Origin: Candidatus Aminicenantes bacterium
Lineage (GTDB): Bacteria; Acidobacteriota; Aminicenantia; Aminicenantales; UBA4085
Reading direction: 5' to 3'
DNA: 64,000 nucleotides
Assembly (NCBI GenBank): GCA_026393855.1
Contig: JAPKZJ010000007.1
Location: 52,180-116,179, forward strand
Made by a program: the position numbers and the translations under genes
The notes under the pieces: generated by a model
What the model was told of the DNA's origin: nothing
The model's input: only the letters and a program-made list of their open reading frames with translations
The model's database searches: none
Shown here: positions 32,503 to 43,961 of the stretch, piece by piece
Layout: every line of letters begins with the position of its first letter
Position numbering within the stretch: the stretch's first letter is position 1

Positions 32503-35500
32503 TCAGTTGCCCAGGGCCTTCAGCGCGTCCTGAAGGTCTTTGGCCGGCGTGGCTGCCGTTTTCAGAACCGCCGCGCTCTGGGCTGCTTGCCCGGCCCGCT
32601 TCAAGGCCTGGCCGCCGAACCAGGCCCCGGCCCCCCGCGCTTCGGGATATTTGGTCGTGTAATCCACGACGGCCTGAAAAGCCGCCGCCGACTTGGCCTT
32701 GTCGCCAAGCCGGGCTTGGATGAGCCCCAGGAGATAGTCCTGAATCCGATAGTCCGGATCGAAGGGCTTGCCGGTGCCGAGCTTTTCCGGAAACTCCTTG
32801 GAATGCTCGAGCGACTTGACGGCCCCGGCCCAATCCTTCCTGCCGATGGCGTTCAAGCCGAGCTGGAGATGGGTCCGGGCGAATAGGGCGTGGATTTCGC
32901 CAGCGCCCTCGAACGGCAGGGCTTCAAGAGTGTCAAGGACGGCGGCCGCCTCGCTGTGCTTGTCGACAGCCATGAGGGACCGGACCAGGTCGACCTGGAT
33001 CGGGACCTCGGTCGGGAAGATTCCGGCCGCCTGGCGGGCGGCGACGAGGGCTTCCTTGGGCTGCTGGCTCTGGGACCGGAACTCGATCAAAGCGTGCCAG
33101 TTGCGCCAGGTCTTCTCGTCGATTTGAACGGCCTTCTCGTAGTCGGCCAGGGCCGCGGCCGGATTGACGGTCCGCAGCAGCATGGCCCGGGACAGGAAGA
33201 AGGGCGCGAAATCCGCCGCATCGCACTGGGCGAATAGGGCCCGGGCCTCGTCGACCCGGCCCTTGGACCAGAGGATGAGCCCCAGGTAATAGCGTGGCTT
33301 CCAGTCGCCCGGCCGCCGGCTGATGACCCATTCGTACAGGGGAATCTCCTCCTCGCGGAACGGGAAGACCAAGCTCGGCGAAAGGCTCATGGCCTTGTCC
33401 AGCCAGGCCTTGCTGTCCGCGGGCGCGTCCTTATATTTTAAGAACGCGAGCATGGCATAGACGGTCGGGTGGGCGGGCGCGTGGGTCAGGAGCTCGACCG
33501 CGTCCGCGTTGAGGTTCCAGCGCGTGTAAGCCAGAGCCATCTCGAGATAGCTCTCGTGCGGCATCTCGTTGCGGATCATGGACTGGAAGGCCTCCAAATT
33601 CTTGGGGCTTTTATCCAACAAGTAGAGCTCGAAGCGGCCCAGATGATCGAGGGGATCGAGGTCGAGGAGCTGGGTCAGGGCGGCTCGGGCGGCTTCCGGC
33701 CGGCCGGCCTTGCGGTGAGAGGCCGCCAGGATCTCGTATCCGCCGCTGTTGTACTTGTTGACGTCGATCGAACGCTGGGCATAATCGGCAGCCAGGTCCG
33801 TGTTGCCCTCGCCCAACGCGATCTCCGCCAGCCGCATGTAAGCGGCGGAGCGGTAAGCGGCCGAACGGGCCGCCCAGCCAAGCGTCTCCTTGGCGTCGGT
33901 GAGCTTGCCGATGCGGCGGGCCACGACGCCGTAGACATAGTTCGCGGCCGGATCGTACATGTCGTAATCGAGGGCCTTGGCGGCGAAGGTCAGGGCTTTG
34001 GCATATTCGCCGCGGCGAAAATAGAGCTCGGCGCTGCGGGTCAAAGCGCCCATGTGGGAGGGCGCCTTGGCCAAGCAGGCGGCGTATTTGCCCAAGGCCT
34101 CGCCGAAGTAGCGGGCCTTTTCGTTGCGGGTCCCGCTCAAGTAGAGGCCCTCGGCGGTCGATTCGTCCACCGGCTTGAACCGGAGCGGCCGCTCGAGGTC
34201 GTCGGCCGCCGGGTCGGAGCGGTAAACGAGAGTTTCGCCGAGACTTACGGTGAAGGGCTGGCCGGAGACCGCCAGGGGGAGGTCTTTCTTGATCGGCTTG
34301 GCCGGATCGGCCTTGATCCGCTCGCGGTGGATTTCCTTGCCGCCCGAGGTGACGACCAGGTCGTCGTCGACGGCCTTGAGCGGATAAATCCCGACGGCCA
34401 GCGTCTTTTCGGCCGCGGCGACGTTGAGGACGCCGGCGGGCGAGGACGAGGTCATGGGGCCGATGCCGTTATAGGGAAACCAGAGTTCGCGCCAGCGGTC
34501 GGCGGCGCCGGAGGTCAGGAACTCATGGTCCGACTGGTTCAGCAGGCGCCCGGCTTGGGGCTCGGTGTATTGGCCGTCCGTGTCGGTCAACAAGTCAACC
34601 CAGATCTCGCCGGCCCGCGACAGGTCCCAGATCCAAACCTTGCGGCCGGGCATGTCGTCGTAGAGAGCCCAGTGGCCGAACCCGGCGTCGCTCTTCTCGT
34701 ACCAGGCGCCGTAGAAGTCCTCACGCTCGCCGAGGGTGAAGTAGCTCTTGGAGCCGGGGAAGGCGTTGTTGCGGTACCAGGACAGATCGCGCCCCAGCGA
34801 ATCGACCGGCCAGGGCTCGAGCGGGACGCTGTAGTCGTGGCCGATCTGCCAGCGGCCGGGGAAGATGTAGCGTAGGTCATCGGCCGTCTTGATGGCCCCG
34901 CAGGACCAGTAATAGTAGGACTGGCTGAAGGGAGTGGGGTTGTACCAGGCGCCGTTGGTCTCGAAGTAGGCCTTGTCCTTGGGCAGGCGGATACTGACGC
35001 TCCAGCGCGTTCGCGAGGGCAGGTCCATGGCCCCGACGACACAGCTGACGCTGCCGTCGGGGTCACGGCGCAGGAAGTAGTCCACGGGCGAAGCCGTGGT
35101 GGGCGCGTGGCCGACGATGCCGAAGTTGAACTCGATGCCGCCCGACGTCCAGGGGCCGCGCAGGGCGATCTCGCGGAACTTCATGACGTGGTTGGTGTAG
35201 AGGAAATCCCGGCCGGTCGCCTTGTCGGTCGCTCCCCAGACCTTGCCGCCGACCTTGGGCAGGACGGCGACCGAGATGTAGGGGTTCTCCAGGCGGACGA
35301 CGGGCCACTCCTGGTCAATGCCGGCGCCGCTGAACTTGTTGAAGAAATAATACGGGTAGAGGCGGGCGCCGCCGCCCCACATAGTCGAGCGGGCGAAGAT
35401 GGGCACGGGGTCGGGGTCGCCGTAGGGGTAGGTCTTGAAGACCTCGTTCTTTTCGGAGATGGCGGCAGCGCCGGAGCCCGCGTTCGAGCCGCGGCAGGAG

Positions 35501-35562
35501 AGAAGACCGGCCGCGAGGAGGGAGGAGACGATGAAGAGGACGGCGATTCGGGAGGATTTCAT
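32503..35562 (-). CDS. DUF5107 lipoprotein with TPR repeats
   Basis: 1019 residues from ATG 35562 (AGGAAGG upstream); the frame is open for another 196 codons but those overlap the divergent esterase gene. Lipobox GLLSC puts the lipid Cys at residue 23. Residues of about 60-370 form a beta-sandwich DUF5107 domain (WPVVRLENPYISVAVLPKVGGKVWGATDKATG, GGIEFNFGIVGHAPTTASPVDYF) that looks like a galactose-mutarotase-type fold. From about residue 480 to the end there are ten or more TPR-like repeats (YGVVARRIGKLTDAKETLGWAAR and others). Such proteins occur in glycan-use clusters. Placed 13 bp before the symporter gene. Confidence 0.82.
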   Translation of the reverse strand: MKSSRIAVLFIVSSLLAAGLLSCRGSNAGSGAAAISEKNEVFKTYPYGDPDPVPIFARSTMWGGGARLYPYYFFNKFSGAGIDQEWPVVRLENPYISVAVLPKVGGKVWGATDKATGRDFLYTNHVMKFREIALRGPWTSGGIEFNFGIVGHAPTTASPVDYFLRRDPDGSVSCVVGAMDLPSRTRWSVSIRLPKDKAYFETNGAWYNPTPFSQSYYYWSCGAIKTADDLRYIFPGRWQIGHDYSVPLEPWPVDSLGRDLSWYRNNAFPGSKSYFTLGEREDFYGAWYEKSDAGFGHWALYDDMPGRKVWIWDLSRAGEIWVDLLTDTDGQYTEPQAGRLLNQSDHEFLTSGAADRWRELWFPYNGIGPMTSSSPAGVLNVAAAEKTLAVGIYPLKAVDDDLVVTSGGKEIHRERIKADPAKPIKKDLPLAVSGQPFTVSLGETLVYRSDPAADDLERPLRFKPVDESTAEGLYLSGTRNEKARYFGEALGKYAACLAKAPSHMGALTRSAELYFRRGEYAKALTFAAKALDYDMYDPAANYVYGVVARRIGKLTDAKETLGWAARSAAYRSAAYMRLAEIALGEGNTDLAADYAQRSIDVNKYNSGGYEILAASHRKAGRPEAARAALTQLLDLDPLDHLGRFELYLLDKSPKNLEAFQSMIRNEMPHESYLEMALAYTRWNLNADAVELLTHAPAHPTVYAMLAFLKYKDAPADSKAWLDKAMSLSPSLVFPFREEEIPLYEWVISRRPGDWKPRYYLGLILWSKGRVDEARALFAQCDAADFAPFFLSRAMLLRTVNPAAALADYEKAVQIDEKTWRNWHALIEFRSQSQQPKEALVAARQAAGIFPTEVPIQVDLVRSLMAVDKHSEAAAVLDTLEALPFEGAGEIHALFARTHLQLGLNAIGRKDWAGAVKSLEHSKEFPEKLGTGKPFDPDYRIQDYLLGLIQARLGDKAKSAAAFQAVVDYTTKYPEARGAGAWFGGQALKRAGQAAQSAAVLKTAATPAKDLQDALKALGN

Positions 35563-35643
35563 GAGCACCTTCCTTGTCGGAGGAATCATCTTATTGATTT
35601 CGTCGGGGAGGCACAATACCCTAAGGAGCAGGAGGCGAAGCCA

Positions 35644-36540
35644 ATGAAAAGAATCCCCATCATCCTCATGATTGGTCTTGTCGTCGCAGCCGGCTTGACT
35701 GTCCCCGCGGCCGCCGGCCAAGTCGTCGCCCAGGGCCAGGTCCTGGAGGGGCTGAAGCTCCAGAGTCCCACCCTCGGCCGCGAGGTGAAATTCGCTGTCT
35801 ACCTGCCGCCGGACTATGCGGCCTCGACCCGGCGCTATCCCGTCGTCTATCTTCTGCACGGCTATTCGGATGACGAGTCCGGCTGGATCCAGTTCGGCGA
35901 GATCAACCAGGCCGCCGATAGGGCCATCGCCGAGCGCGAGATCCCGCCGATGATCATCGTCATGCCCGACGGCGGAGTGGCCTGGTACATGAACGACTAT
36001 CAGGGCAAGGTCCGCTGGGAGGACATGTTCGTCAACGAATTCATCCCCCTCATCGACAAGACCTATCGCACCCGCGCGGCCCGCGAGTTCCGCGGCATAT
36101 CGGGCCTGTCCATGGGCGGCTGGGGTTCGCTGACCTTGTCCATGCGCCACCCCGACCTGTTCGCCGCCTGTGCCGCGTTCAGCGCCGCCGTCTGGGCCGA
36201 GGAAGACGCGGCGGTGATGGAGGCGCCGAACTACGACCGGATGTTCGCCTCATTGTTCGGCCCTCGAACGGACGGCAAGGCCACGGATCACTTCAGGGCG
36301 TACAACCCCATCAACCTGGCCCAGGCCAAGCCCGAAGCCGAGCTCAAGAAAGTGCGCTATTACATCGACTGCGGCGACGACGATTTCCTAATCAAGGGCA
36401 ATTGCCTGTTGCACATGACGCTGTCGGAGCGCAAGATCCCGCACGAGTTCCGGGTCCGCGACGGCGCCCACACCTGGTCCTATTGGCGGACGGGAATCGT
36501 CGACGGCCTTAAATTCATCGGCCAGAGCTTCCATCGCTGA
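35644..36540 (+). CDS. Exported esterase D/tributyrin-esterase-like alpha/beta hydrolase
   Basis: 298 residues. A signal peptide (residues 1-24, IPIILMIGLVVAAGLTVPAAAG) precedes an alpha/beta hydrolase domain: YPVVYLLHGYSDDESGW (oxyanion hole), GLSMGGWGSL with nucleophile Ser near residue 156, the acid in YIDCGDDDFLI, and His in GAHTWSYW. This is the S-formylglutathione/feruloyl-esterase branch; export points to hydrolysis of acylated carbohydrates. AGGAGG lies eight bases before ATG 35644. Divergent from the DUF5107 gene with an 81-bp gap. Confidence 0.88.
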   Translation: MKRIPIILMIGLVVAAGLTVPAAAGQVVAQGQVLEGLKLQSPTLGREVKFAVYLPPDYAASTRRYPVVYLLHGYSDDESGWIQFGEINQAADRAIAEREIPPMIIVMPDGGVAWYMNDYQGKVRWEDMFVNEFIPLIDKTYRTRAAREFRGISGLSMGGWGSLTLSMRHPDLFAACAAFSAAVWAEEDAAVMEAPNYDRMFASLFGPRTDGKATDHFRAYNPINLAQAKPEAELKKVRYYIDCGDDDFLIKGNCLLHMTLSERKIPHEFRVRDGAHTWSYWRTGIVDGLKFIGQSFHR

Positions 36541-36544
36541 AACA

Positions 36545-36581
36545 AATAGGGGGACGGGCTTTAGCAGTCCCCCTATTCTTT

Positions 36582-36583
<2 letters not shown>
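36545..36583. terminator. Bidirectional rho-independent terminator
   Basis: AATAGGGGGAC (36545-36555) pairs perfectly with GTCCCCCTATT (36567-36577) and is followed by CTTTT on the plus strand and TTTGTTT on the minus strand. It serves both the esterase gene and the convergent prolyl oligopeptidase gene. Confidence 0.85.
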
Positions 36584-38702
<2,119 letters not shown>

Positions 38703-38733
38703 GCGGTTCCTCCTGCGGAGACTCGAAAAGAAA

Positions 38734-38762
38734 TTTGTATCATAGCGGCGGGGAGGGGTCAA
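38734..38762 (-). promoter_or_regulatory. Promoter of the prolyl oligopeptidase gene
   Basis: On the minus strand: TTGACC (38762-38757), 17-bp spacer, TACAAA (38739-38734). A plus-strand TATAAT at 38789-38794 serves the divergent small membrane protein gene. Confidence 0.6.
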
Positions 38763-38823
38763 ACACGCCTCCGGCCGCCCGACTCGGATATAATAGGCGG
38801 CGAACGGTCATCAGGAGAAGGCC

Positions 38824-39183
38824 ATGAAATTCGCCGGGATATTCGCCCTCGTCGTGGGGATGCTGATGATCGGGCAATGGGCCGCCAACCTGGCCACGAA
38901 CGGGATTCCCGAGCTGGCCACGGCGCCTTTATCGATCGGGTTCCATCTTGCGGCCGAAATCCTGACGGCGCTGGCTCTCGTCCTGAGCGGCCTGGCGATT
39001 CTCAAAAAGCTCTCTTGGGGCCGATCTCTCTTCCTTGTCGCCGGCGGCATGGCCCTCTATTCGATCATCAACAGCCCCGGCTATTTCGCCCAGAAAAGCC
39101 AATGGCCGATGGTCGCGCTGTTCGGGGGATTGTTCTTCGCCGCGGTCTTCGCCCTGATGGCAGCCGCGTTCGATCACGACTAG
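38824..39183 (+). CDS. Small four-helix membrane protein of unknown function
   Basis: 119 residues with four predicted membrane segments (FAGIFALVVGMLMIGQWAANL, HLAAEILTALALVLSGLAIL, SLFLVAGGMALYSIINSPGYF, MVALFGGLFFAAVFALMAAAF). It resembles DoxX- or DUF-type small membrane proteins but no family is certain. AGGAG precedes ATG 38824, with a perfect TATAAT at 38789-38794. Monocistronic; repeat copy 4 begins 34 bp after its stop. Confidence 0.75.
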   Translation: MKFAGIFALVVGMLMIGQWAANLATNGIPELATAPLSIGFHLAAEILTALALVLSGLAILKKLSWGRSLFLVAGGMALYSIINSPGYFAQKSQWPMVALFGGLFFAAVFALMAAAFDHD

Positions 39184-39216
39184 TCTCGATGCGAATCAAG
39201 CGCTAAATTTCGTTCA

Positions 39217-39496
39217 TCTCCCATCTCCAGGAAACGAGCGCGGTTCGGGGTGTTGGCCGACGGCGAAATCGCGAGGGCGGCGCCTTTTTCCACAACTCTC
39301 CGAGGGAAGCCAGCGGCCGCCGAGGGCTGTTTGAGCACGCGACATTCTAACGGAATCGAATCGGAGTGGGTGGTCTTCAAGACCGGATGATCTTGAATGC
39401 GCAGTTCCGAGGCGCCGAGGAGAGTGGTGGGAAAAGGCGAGTAGAGCCCGAAGCCGCCGGGCCAACACCCGGACCGCGTTTCCCGGAGATGGGAGA
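39217..39496. repeat. Foldback repeat element, copy 4
   Basis: Ends pair 18 of 19: TCTCCCATCTCCAGGAAAC (39217-39235) with GTTTCCCGGAGATGGGAGA (39478-39496). Inner arms also pair: GCGGTTCGGGGTGTTGGCC with GGCCAACACCCGGACCGC, and CGCCTTTTTCCAC..CTCTC with GAGAGTGGTGGGAAAAGGCG. The whole 280 bp is thus one imperfect palindrome. It fills the gene-free stretch 39184-39563 together with the promoter that follows 19 bp later. Confidence 0.82.
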
Positions 39497-39515
39497 AGAA
39501 CCTGAATTTTCTTGC

Positions 39516-39544
39516 TTGTTCCGGCCGGCCCTCGGGCCTAGAAT
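39516..39544 (+). promoter_or_regulatory. Promoter of the propeller lipoprotein gene
   Basis: TTGTTC (39516-39521), 17-bp spacer, TAGAAT (39539-39544; 5 of 6), directly beyond the right end of repeat copy 4. Confidence 0.65.
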
Positions 39545-39563
39545 AATGAAGAAGGGGGACCGT

Positions 39564-40697
39564 ATGAACAAGCGCTCATTTTTTCTCCCGATTCTTCTTC
39601 TCCTCCTCCTGGCGAACTGCGCCGGCCCCAAGAGCCTCGTCCAAAGAACGACGGAAAACGGCGTCGAAGTCGTCCTCAACCACTTGTCGCCTTACCCGGC
39701 CGGCAGGGTCCGAGGGATGACTCTGGAGCGCCTATTCTCCATCGATACAGAGAGCGCCGAAATAAGGGATGCAGGCCTCCCCGACATCTTCGGCTTCGAC
39801 GTCGATTCCCAAGGCCGAATCTTCGTCCTGCGGACGGAGAAGGGTGAGGGCCCTTTCTTTTTTCTCTTCGACGACCAAGGCCGCTTCCTCAAATCATTCG
39901 GCCGCAAGGGGCAGGGGCCGGGGGAGCTTCAATTCCCTCGTTTTCTGGCCCTGGACGACTTGGACCGGGTCCTCATTCATGACAACGGGAGCCTCAGCCG
40001 GTTCGACAAGGACGGGAATTTTCTCGCGGCTGAAGCGCTCGTCGATCCCGGCCCGGTCCAGTGCGGCCCGGGCGGCGATCTTCTGCTTAAAAGCACGTCG
40101 ATGAATCCCGAGGGCGAAAAAGTGATCTTATCTTCCACCATTATGAGGCTGGGCGCCGATAACCGGGCGCAGGAGGCTCTTGATTCGTATAGGATCGCCA
40201 TCAAGCCGGACGAAATCAATCCCATCGAGCCGTCGTTCTGGGCCGCGGCGTCGCGGGAGCGGACCTTCGTCGCCAACGAAAGCCGCGGCTACGAAATCCG
40301 AGTTTACGACCGGAATGGCTCGCTCGTCCGAATCATCCGGAAGGACTATCAACCGGTCCCGGTCAGTGAGGCGTACCGGGAGAAAACCATCAAGTTATTT
40401 GGGCCGAGGTTCAAAGACAGACTCAATTTCCCGAAAAACCACGCCCCGTTCCAATCCCTGACCGCCGACAAGAACGGGCGGCTTCTGGTGGCCACCTTCG
40501 AACCCGGCGACAAGCCTGGGGAATTTCTCTATGACATCTTCGATGAGGACGGCGTCTTCGTGGCGCGGAAAAGCCTGAACGCGGTCATTTGGGAAGGATC
40601 CCTATGGGCTCGCATGAAGGCCGATAAATTCTATTGTCTGCAGGAAAAAGAAGACGGCTTCAAAGAGATCGTCGCCTATCGGCTGAAGTGGGAGTAA
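39564..40697 (+). CDS. 6-bladed beta-propeller lipoprotein
   Basis: 377 residues from ATG 39564 (AAGGGGG five bases upstream). An in-frame ATG six codons earlier lacks a site. The lipobox LLANC gives Cys19. Blades are visible as repeated DSQGRIFVLR, FDDQGRFLKSFGRKGQGPGELQFPRFLALDD, YDRNGSLVRIIRKDYQ and TADKNGRLLVATF, typical of NHL/6-bladed propeller families that are abundant in Bacteroidetes and Aminicenantes-like genomes. Function unknown; probably outer-membrane or periplasmic binding. Confidence 0.8.
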   Translation: MNKRSFFLPILLLLLLANCAGPKSLVQRTTENGVEVVLNHLSPYPAGRVRGMTLERLFSIDTESAEIRDAGLPDIFGFDVDSQGRIFVLRTEKGEGPFFFLFDDQGRFLKSFGRKGQGPGELQFPRFLALDDLDRVLIHDNGSLSRFDKDGNFLAAEALVDPGPVQCGPGGDLLLKSTSMNPEGEKVILSSTIMRLGADNRAQEALDSYRIAIKPDEINPIEPSFWAAASRERTFVANESRGYEIRVYDRNGSLVRIIRKDYQPVPVSEAYREKTIKLFGPRFKDRLNFPKNHAPFQSLTADKNGRLLVATFEPGDKPGEFLYDIFDEDGVFVARKSLNAVIWEGSLWARMKADKFYCLQEKEDGFKEIVAYRLKWE

Positions 40698-40709
40698 GGC
40701 CCCTCCCCC

Positions 40710-42032
40710 TCACCACTTCTTGGCCTTCTTCGGCTCCATCGCCCGCAGGTCGAGCCCCCGTTCGTAAGCGCCGATCCGGTAGAGGCAGATCTCGCGCACG
40801 GACGAAGGATGGTGGAGGACTTCGCTCAACGACTGCTGGCCGACCGCCCAGACCCCGCCGCCGCGCACGACCGCAACCTTGTAATCGAAGAGCTTGCGGA
40901 TGAGCGTCTCCTCGTCGACGTCGGCCGGGAGAACCGGGATGACCAGGTAGAGAAAGCTCCCCTCCGCGTCCACGGGGACGATGCGATCGGAAACTTCGGT
41001 GTCGCCGGGATACTTGAAGTAGGAGTGGGCCTCGGCTTCCGGCAGCCAGCAATGCATGACGGTCTGGAAGTCCGTCTCGGCGTAGATCGTCTTGTGCAGG
41101 CGAAGAATGGCCGAGTCCCCCGCGTCGGCCCGTAGCGGGAGCTTGCGCAACGGCCCGCCCACTTCACGCGGCATGGAGGCCATGGGCGCGTAGAGCATAT
41201 CCCCCACCCCCCGCACCGACATCGTGCCGGTGTGGAAAGGCGACAGCCGCGACTCGTAGATGCGGGCCCCAGCCTTGCGGAACTCGACCCGGATTTCGCT
41301 CTCTTCTGGAAAATCGCAGCCTTCCGCGTCGTCCAGGTCGTAGTCGTCGGGCGGGATGGCGAAGAAGGCAGCGGGTTCGGCCTTGATGCGGGCCCGCAGG
41401 GCCTCGACGTCCACCCCGAGCTTGCGGGCGCCCCGGACGACCTGGCCGGCATTATTGGCGACGCAGAGCAGGAAGAAGGCCTCAGTCAGGGTTCGGGCCC
41501 GGACGAAGGTGCCGTGGCCTTGGATCGTCGTGGCCGGATGGTCGTGCAGCCGTTCGGGGATGCGGGCGGCCATTTCGGGCGAGCCGCTGGGCACGGCGAA
41601 CCAATCGACGTGGACGTGGTCGCCCAGGAACTTCCAGCCCAGCGGGTCGATGGGGACGAAATCGGGCGGCTGGGCGGGCTTGGGCGCGTCGTCCATGGTG
41701 GCGATCGTGATCTCCTTGGTGTGGGCGTGCATCGAAGCGCCGACGCCGGGGATGCTCAGGATCTTCTGATGAATGTCGGTTTCGGAGGAGGCCTTGTAGT
41801 ATCCGTAGTCGGTCTCGGTCGCCGACAGATAGCAAATCTGGCTGGCGTCGAGGTCGCCTTTTTGGGATCCGGTGGCGGTGATCAGGATCTGATCGCGGCC
41901 GTTCTCGTCCTTGATCTTGACGGCCATGTTGCCGCTGTGGCTGTCCTGGATGTCGTACAAGAGGCAGGCCCGGCCCAGCGACCGGAACATCTCCAGAGTC
42001 GCATCGCTCGTCTTCCAGGCACGGCGGGTCAT
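40710..42032 (-). CDS. Tandem class II aldolase/adducin-domain protein
   Basis: 440 residues with two adducin-type domains. The first (about 1-205) keeps the active-site pattern: SHSGNMAVKI, ITATGS, MHAHTKE (metal His pair, about residue 103) and GHGTFVRARTLTEAFF (third His, about 171). The second (about 255-425) has the same order (SRLSPFHTGTMSVR, TVMHCWLPEAEAHS, VVRGGGVWAVGQ) but the third metal His is replaced by Gly, so it is probably inactive. Members act on sugar phosphates (fuculose, ribulose) or related aldols. It overlaps the AOR gene by 4 bp, so its product may be the aldehyde supplied to AOR. Confidence 0.82.
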   Translation of the reverse strand: MTRRAWKTSDATLEMFRSLGRACLLYDIQDSHSGNMAVKIKDENGRDQILITATGSQKGDLDASQICYLSATETDYGYYKASSETDIHQKILSIPGVGASMHAHTKEITIATMDDAPKPAQPPDFVPIDPLGWKFLGDHVHVDWFAVPSGSPEMAARIPERLHDHPATTIQGHGTFVRARTLTEAFFLLCVANNAGQVVRGARKLGVDVEALRARIKAEPAAFFAIPPDDYDLDDAEGCDFPEESEIRVEFRKAGARIYESRLSPFHTGTMSVRGVGDMLYAPMASMPREVGGPLRKLPLRADAGDSAILRLHKTIYAETDFQTVMHCWLPEAEAHSYFKYPGDTEVSDRIVPVDAEGSFLYLVIPVLPADVDEETLIRKLFDYKVAVVRGGGVWAVGQQSLSEVLHHPSSVREICLYRIGAYERGLDLRAMEPKKAKKW

Positions 42033-43891
42033 GCTGTCCTCCCGGCCCGGGGGGCGATATCCAGCTCGTCCCGTAAGGCCTGCGTGGGCCGCCCGTCGAA
42101 GTCCCAGCCCCGGACGGCGTAGTAGTCGCGCCGCATACGTTCCTGCGCTTCCTCGGTCACGGCCCGCGGCTCACCCGCCACCGGGATCGACGACTCGGCG
42201 AAGCGCGGGGGCAGGGCGTCGTCGGCCGCAGTCGCACCGGCCTCGACGTTGAACATCCGCTCCAGGGCGGCCACCCGGTTCTCGATCCGCTCCAGCTTGG
42301 CCACGGAGAAGTCCATCCCCGTCGTTCCGCTCAGCATCCGGGCCCAGGGATCGCTGCCGAAGGCGTAGCCGGTGAAACGGCAGATGCCCAGGCTGTCCTG
42401 GAGGATGCCGTGGTTCTGCATGTTGCGGATGGCGATGGGCGATTGCAGCAGGCTGAAGCGCGGGATCTCCTTGGTGCCGCCGAAAAAGGCCAGCGAAACG
42501 GCATATCCCCCGCGCAAATGGCAGGCCCCCGAGGGCGAGGTCATGTAGCCGAGGGCCTGGGTCAACGAGGCCCGCGGGTCGTAGGCCGGAATCTCCAGCT
42601 TCTTGACGGTCATGGACAGATCGGGGCGCCCGCATGTCTCGCCCAACCGCCAGGATCCTTCGGCCAGGAGGTCGCCGATGCCGCGGCGGTGGGCCGTGGC
42701 GATGGCCAGCTTCTCCATGACCGCGGCGTTGCCGAAACGGATGTCCGCCGCCCCATCCAGCCCGCCCGGGAGAAGCCCCTTCTCCGCGAGCTCCATGGCG
42801 CAGGCGACCGTGCCGCCGAAGCTGATCGTGTCCAGCCCCAGCTCGTTGCAGCGGTAGTTGGCCGTGGTGATGGCGGCCAAATCGTAAACGTCGCAATCCG
42901 GCCCCATCAGGACGACGGTCTCGTATTCCGGGCCTTCGCCTTTCTGGGAGGTGCCGTCGGGCGCGTCGATCCGGGTGTGCCGCTGGCAGCCGATGGGGCA
43001 AAGGAAGCAGCCCGCCGCCCGCTCCAGGATGGTTTTGGCGATCGTCTCGCCCGAGACGCGGTCGAGGTCGGCCTCGTCGTGGGTGCAGTCCTGGAAGTTG
43101 CGGTGCGGCAGCATGTCGATGACGTTGATCAGCTCGACCAGCCCGGCCGTGCCCAGCTCGCGCATCAGACGCTTGGTCACGGGCGCCTGGCGCAGGAGAT
43201 AGAAAGCTTGGTCGTAGCCGGATTGGAATTGTTCCTTGTCGTGCATCGGGGCCTTTTCCCGGCCCCGGACGCGGATGGCCTTGAGGTTCTTGCTGCCCCA
43301 GACGGCACCGGCGCCGCAGCGCCCGTAGACGCGGTTCTTGTCGTTGCCGACCACGGCGTAGCGGACCAGGTTCTCGCCCGCCGGGCCGATGCCCAACACG
43401 CGCGGCCGGTCGCCGGCCTCGAATCCCGCCGTGAGCGCGTCGTTCACGGCGTGGATGTCGCGGCCCCAGAGGTGATGGGCGGGCTCGATCTTGATCCCCT
43501 GCGGCGTGATGTCGACCCAGACGGGCGAGGACGCCCGGCCCTTGACGACCAGGGCGTCGTAGCCGGCCGCCTTGAACGTATGGCCCCAGCCGCCGCCCGA
43601 ATTGGCCGTGCCGATGACCCCGGTCAGGGGCGACTTGAAGACCATGTGGCCGCGGGCGGCCGTGGGGGCGTTGGTGCCGATAAGCGGCGAGGCGGCGATG
43701 ACGAAGGCGTTGTCGGGCCCCAGCGGATCGCACTGGGGGTCGATGGCGTCATAGAGCAGGCGGGTGGCCAAGCCCCGGCCGCCGAGATAATCGGCGACCG
43801 TCTCCGCGGCCAGCGGCCGGACGCGGACATCACCCGTGGTCAGATCGATCTCGGCGATCCGGCCGAAGAATCCAAAATGGGAGGAAGACAT
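42029..43891 (-). CDS. Aldehyde:ferredoxin oxidoreductase (tungsten/molybdopterin enzyme)
   Basis: 620 residues from ATG 43891; an upstream in-frame ATG at 43945 adds 18 residues without homology. The FGRIAEIDLTTGDVRVRPL start is characteristic of the family. The pterin-binding region has PTAARGHMVFKSPLTGVIGTANSGGGWGH and RVYGRCGAGAVWGSKNLKAI. The 4Fe-4S ligands are CFLCPIGC (about 293-300) and the Cys of LGICRFTG (about 502). It oxidises an aldehyde to a carboxylic acid with ferredoxin as acceptor. Its metal cannot be read; most family members use tungsten. It sits between a MoaD-like gene and a class II aldolase gene. Confidence 0.93.
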   Translation of the reverse strand: MSSSHFGFFGRIAEIDLTTGDVRVRPLAAETVADYLGGRGLATRLLYDAIDPQCDPLGPDNAFVIAASPLIGTNAPTAARGHMVFKSPLTGVIGTANSGGGWGHTFKAAGYDALVVKGRASSPVWVDITPQGIKIEPAHHLWGRDIHAVNDALTAGFEAGDRPRVLGIGPAGENLVRYAVVGNDKNRVYGRCGAGAVWGSKNLKAIRVRGREKAPMHDKEQFQSGYDQAFYLLRQAPVTKRLMRELGTAGLVELINVIDMLPHRNFQDCTHDEADLDRVSGETIAKTILERAAGCFLCPIGCQRHTRIDAPDGTSQKGEGPEYETVVLMGPDCDVYDLAAITTANYRCNELGLDTISFGGTVACAMELAEKGLLPGGLDGAADIRFGNAAVMEKLAIATAHRRGIGDLLAEGSWRLGETCGRPDLSMTVKKLEIPAYDPRASLTQALGYMTSPSGACHLRGGYAVSLAFFGGTKEIPRFSLLQSPIAIRNMQNHGILQDSLGICRFTGYAFGSDPWARMLSGTTGMDFSVAKLERIENRVAALERMFNVEAGATAADDALPPRFAESSIPVAGEPRAVTEEAQERMRRDYYAVRGWDFDGRPTQALRDELDIAPRAGRTA

Positions 43892-43961
43892 GGATAATCC
43901 CTTCAAAAAGTAAGGCTTAGGATACAGGAAGTCCCGATGGGACACAAGTCCGGAGCGGGGC

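Noticed and set aside
35563..36150. Upstream extension of the DUF5107-TPR frame to 1215 codons
   Set aside because: The extra codons overlap the esterase gene on the other strand. The lipobox start with a ribosome site is at 35562.
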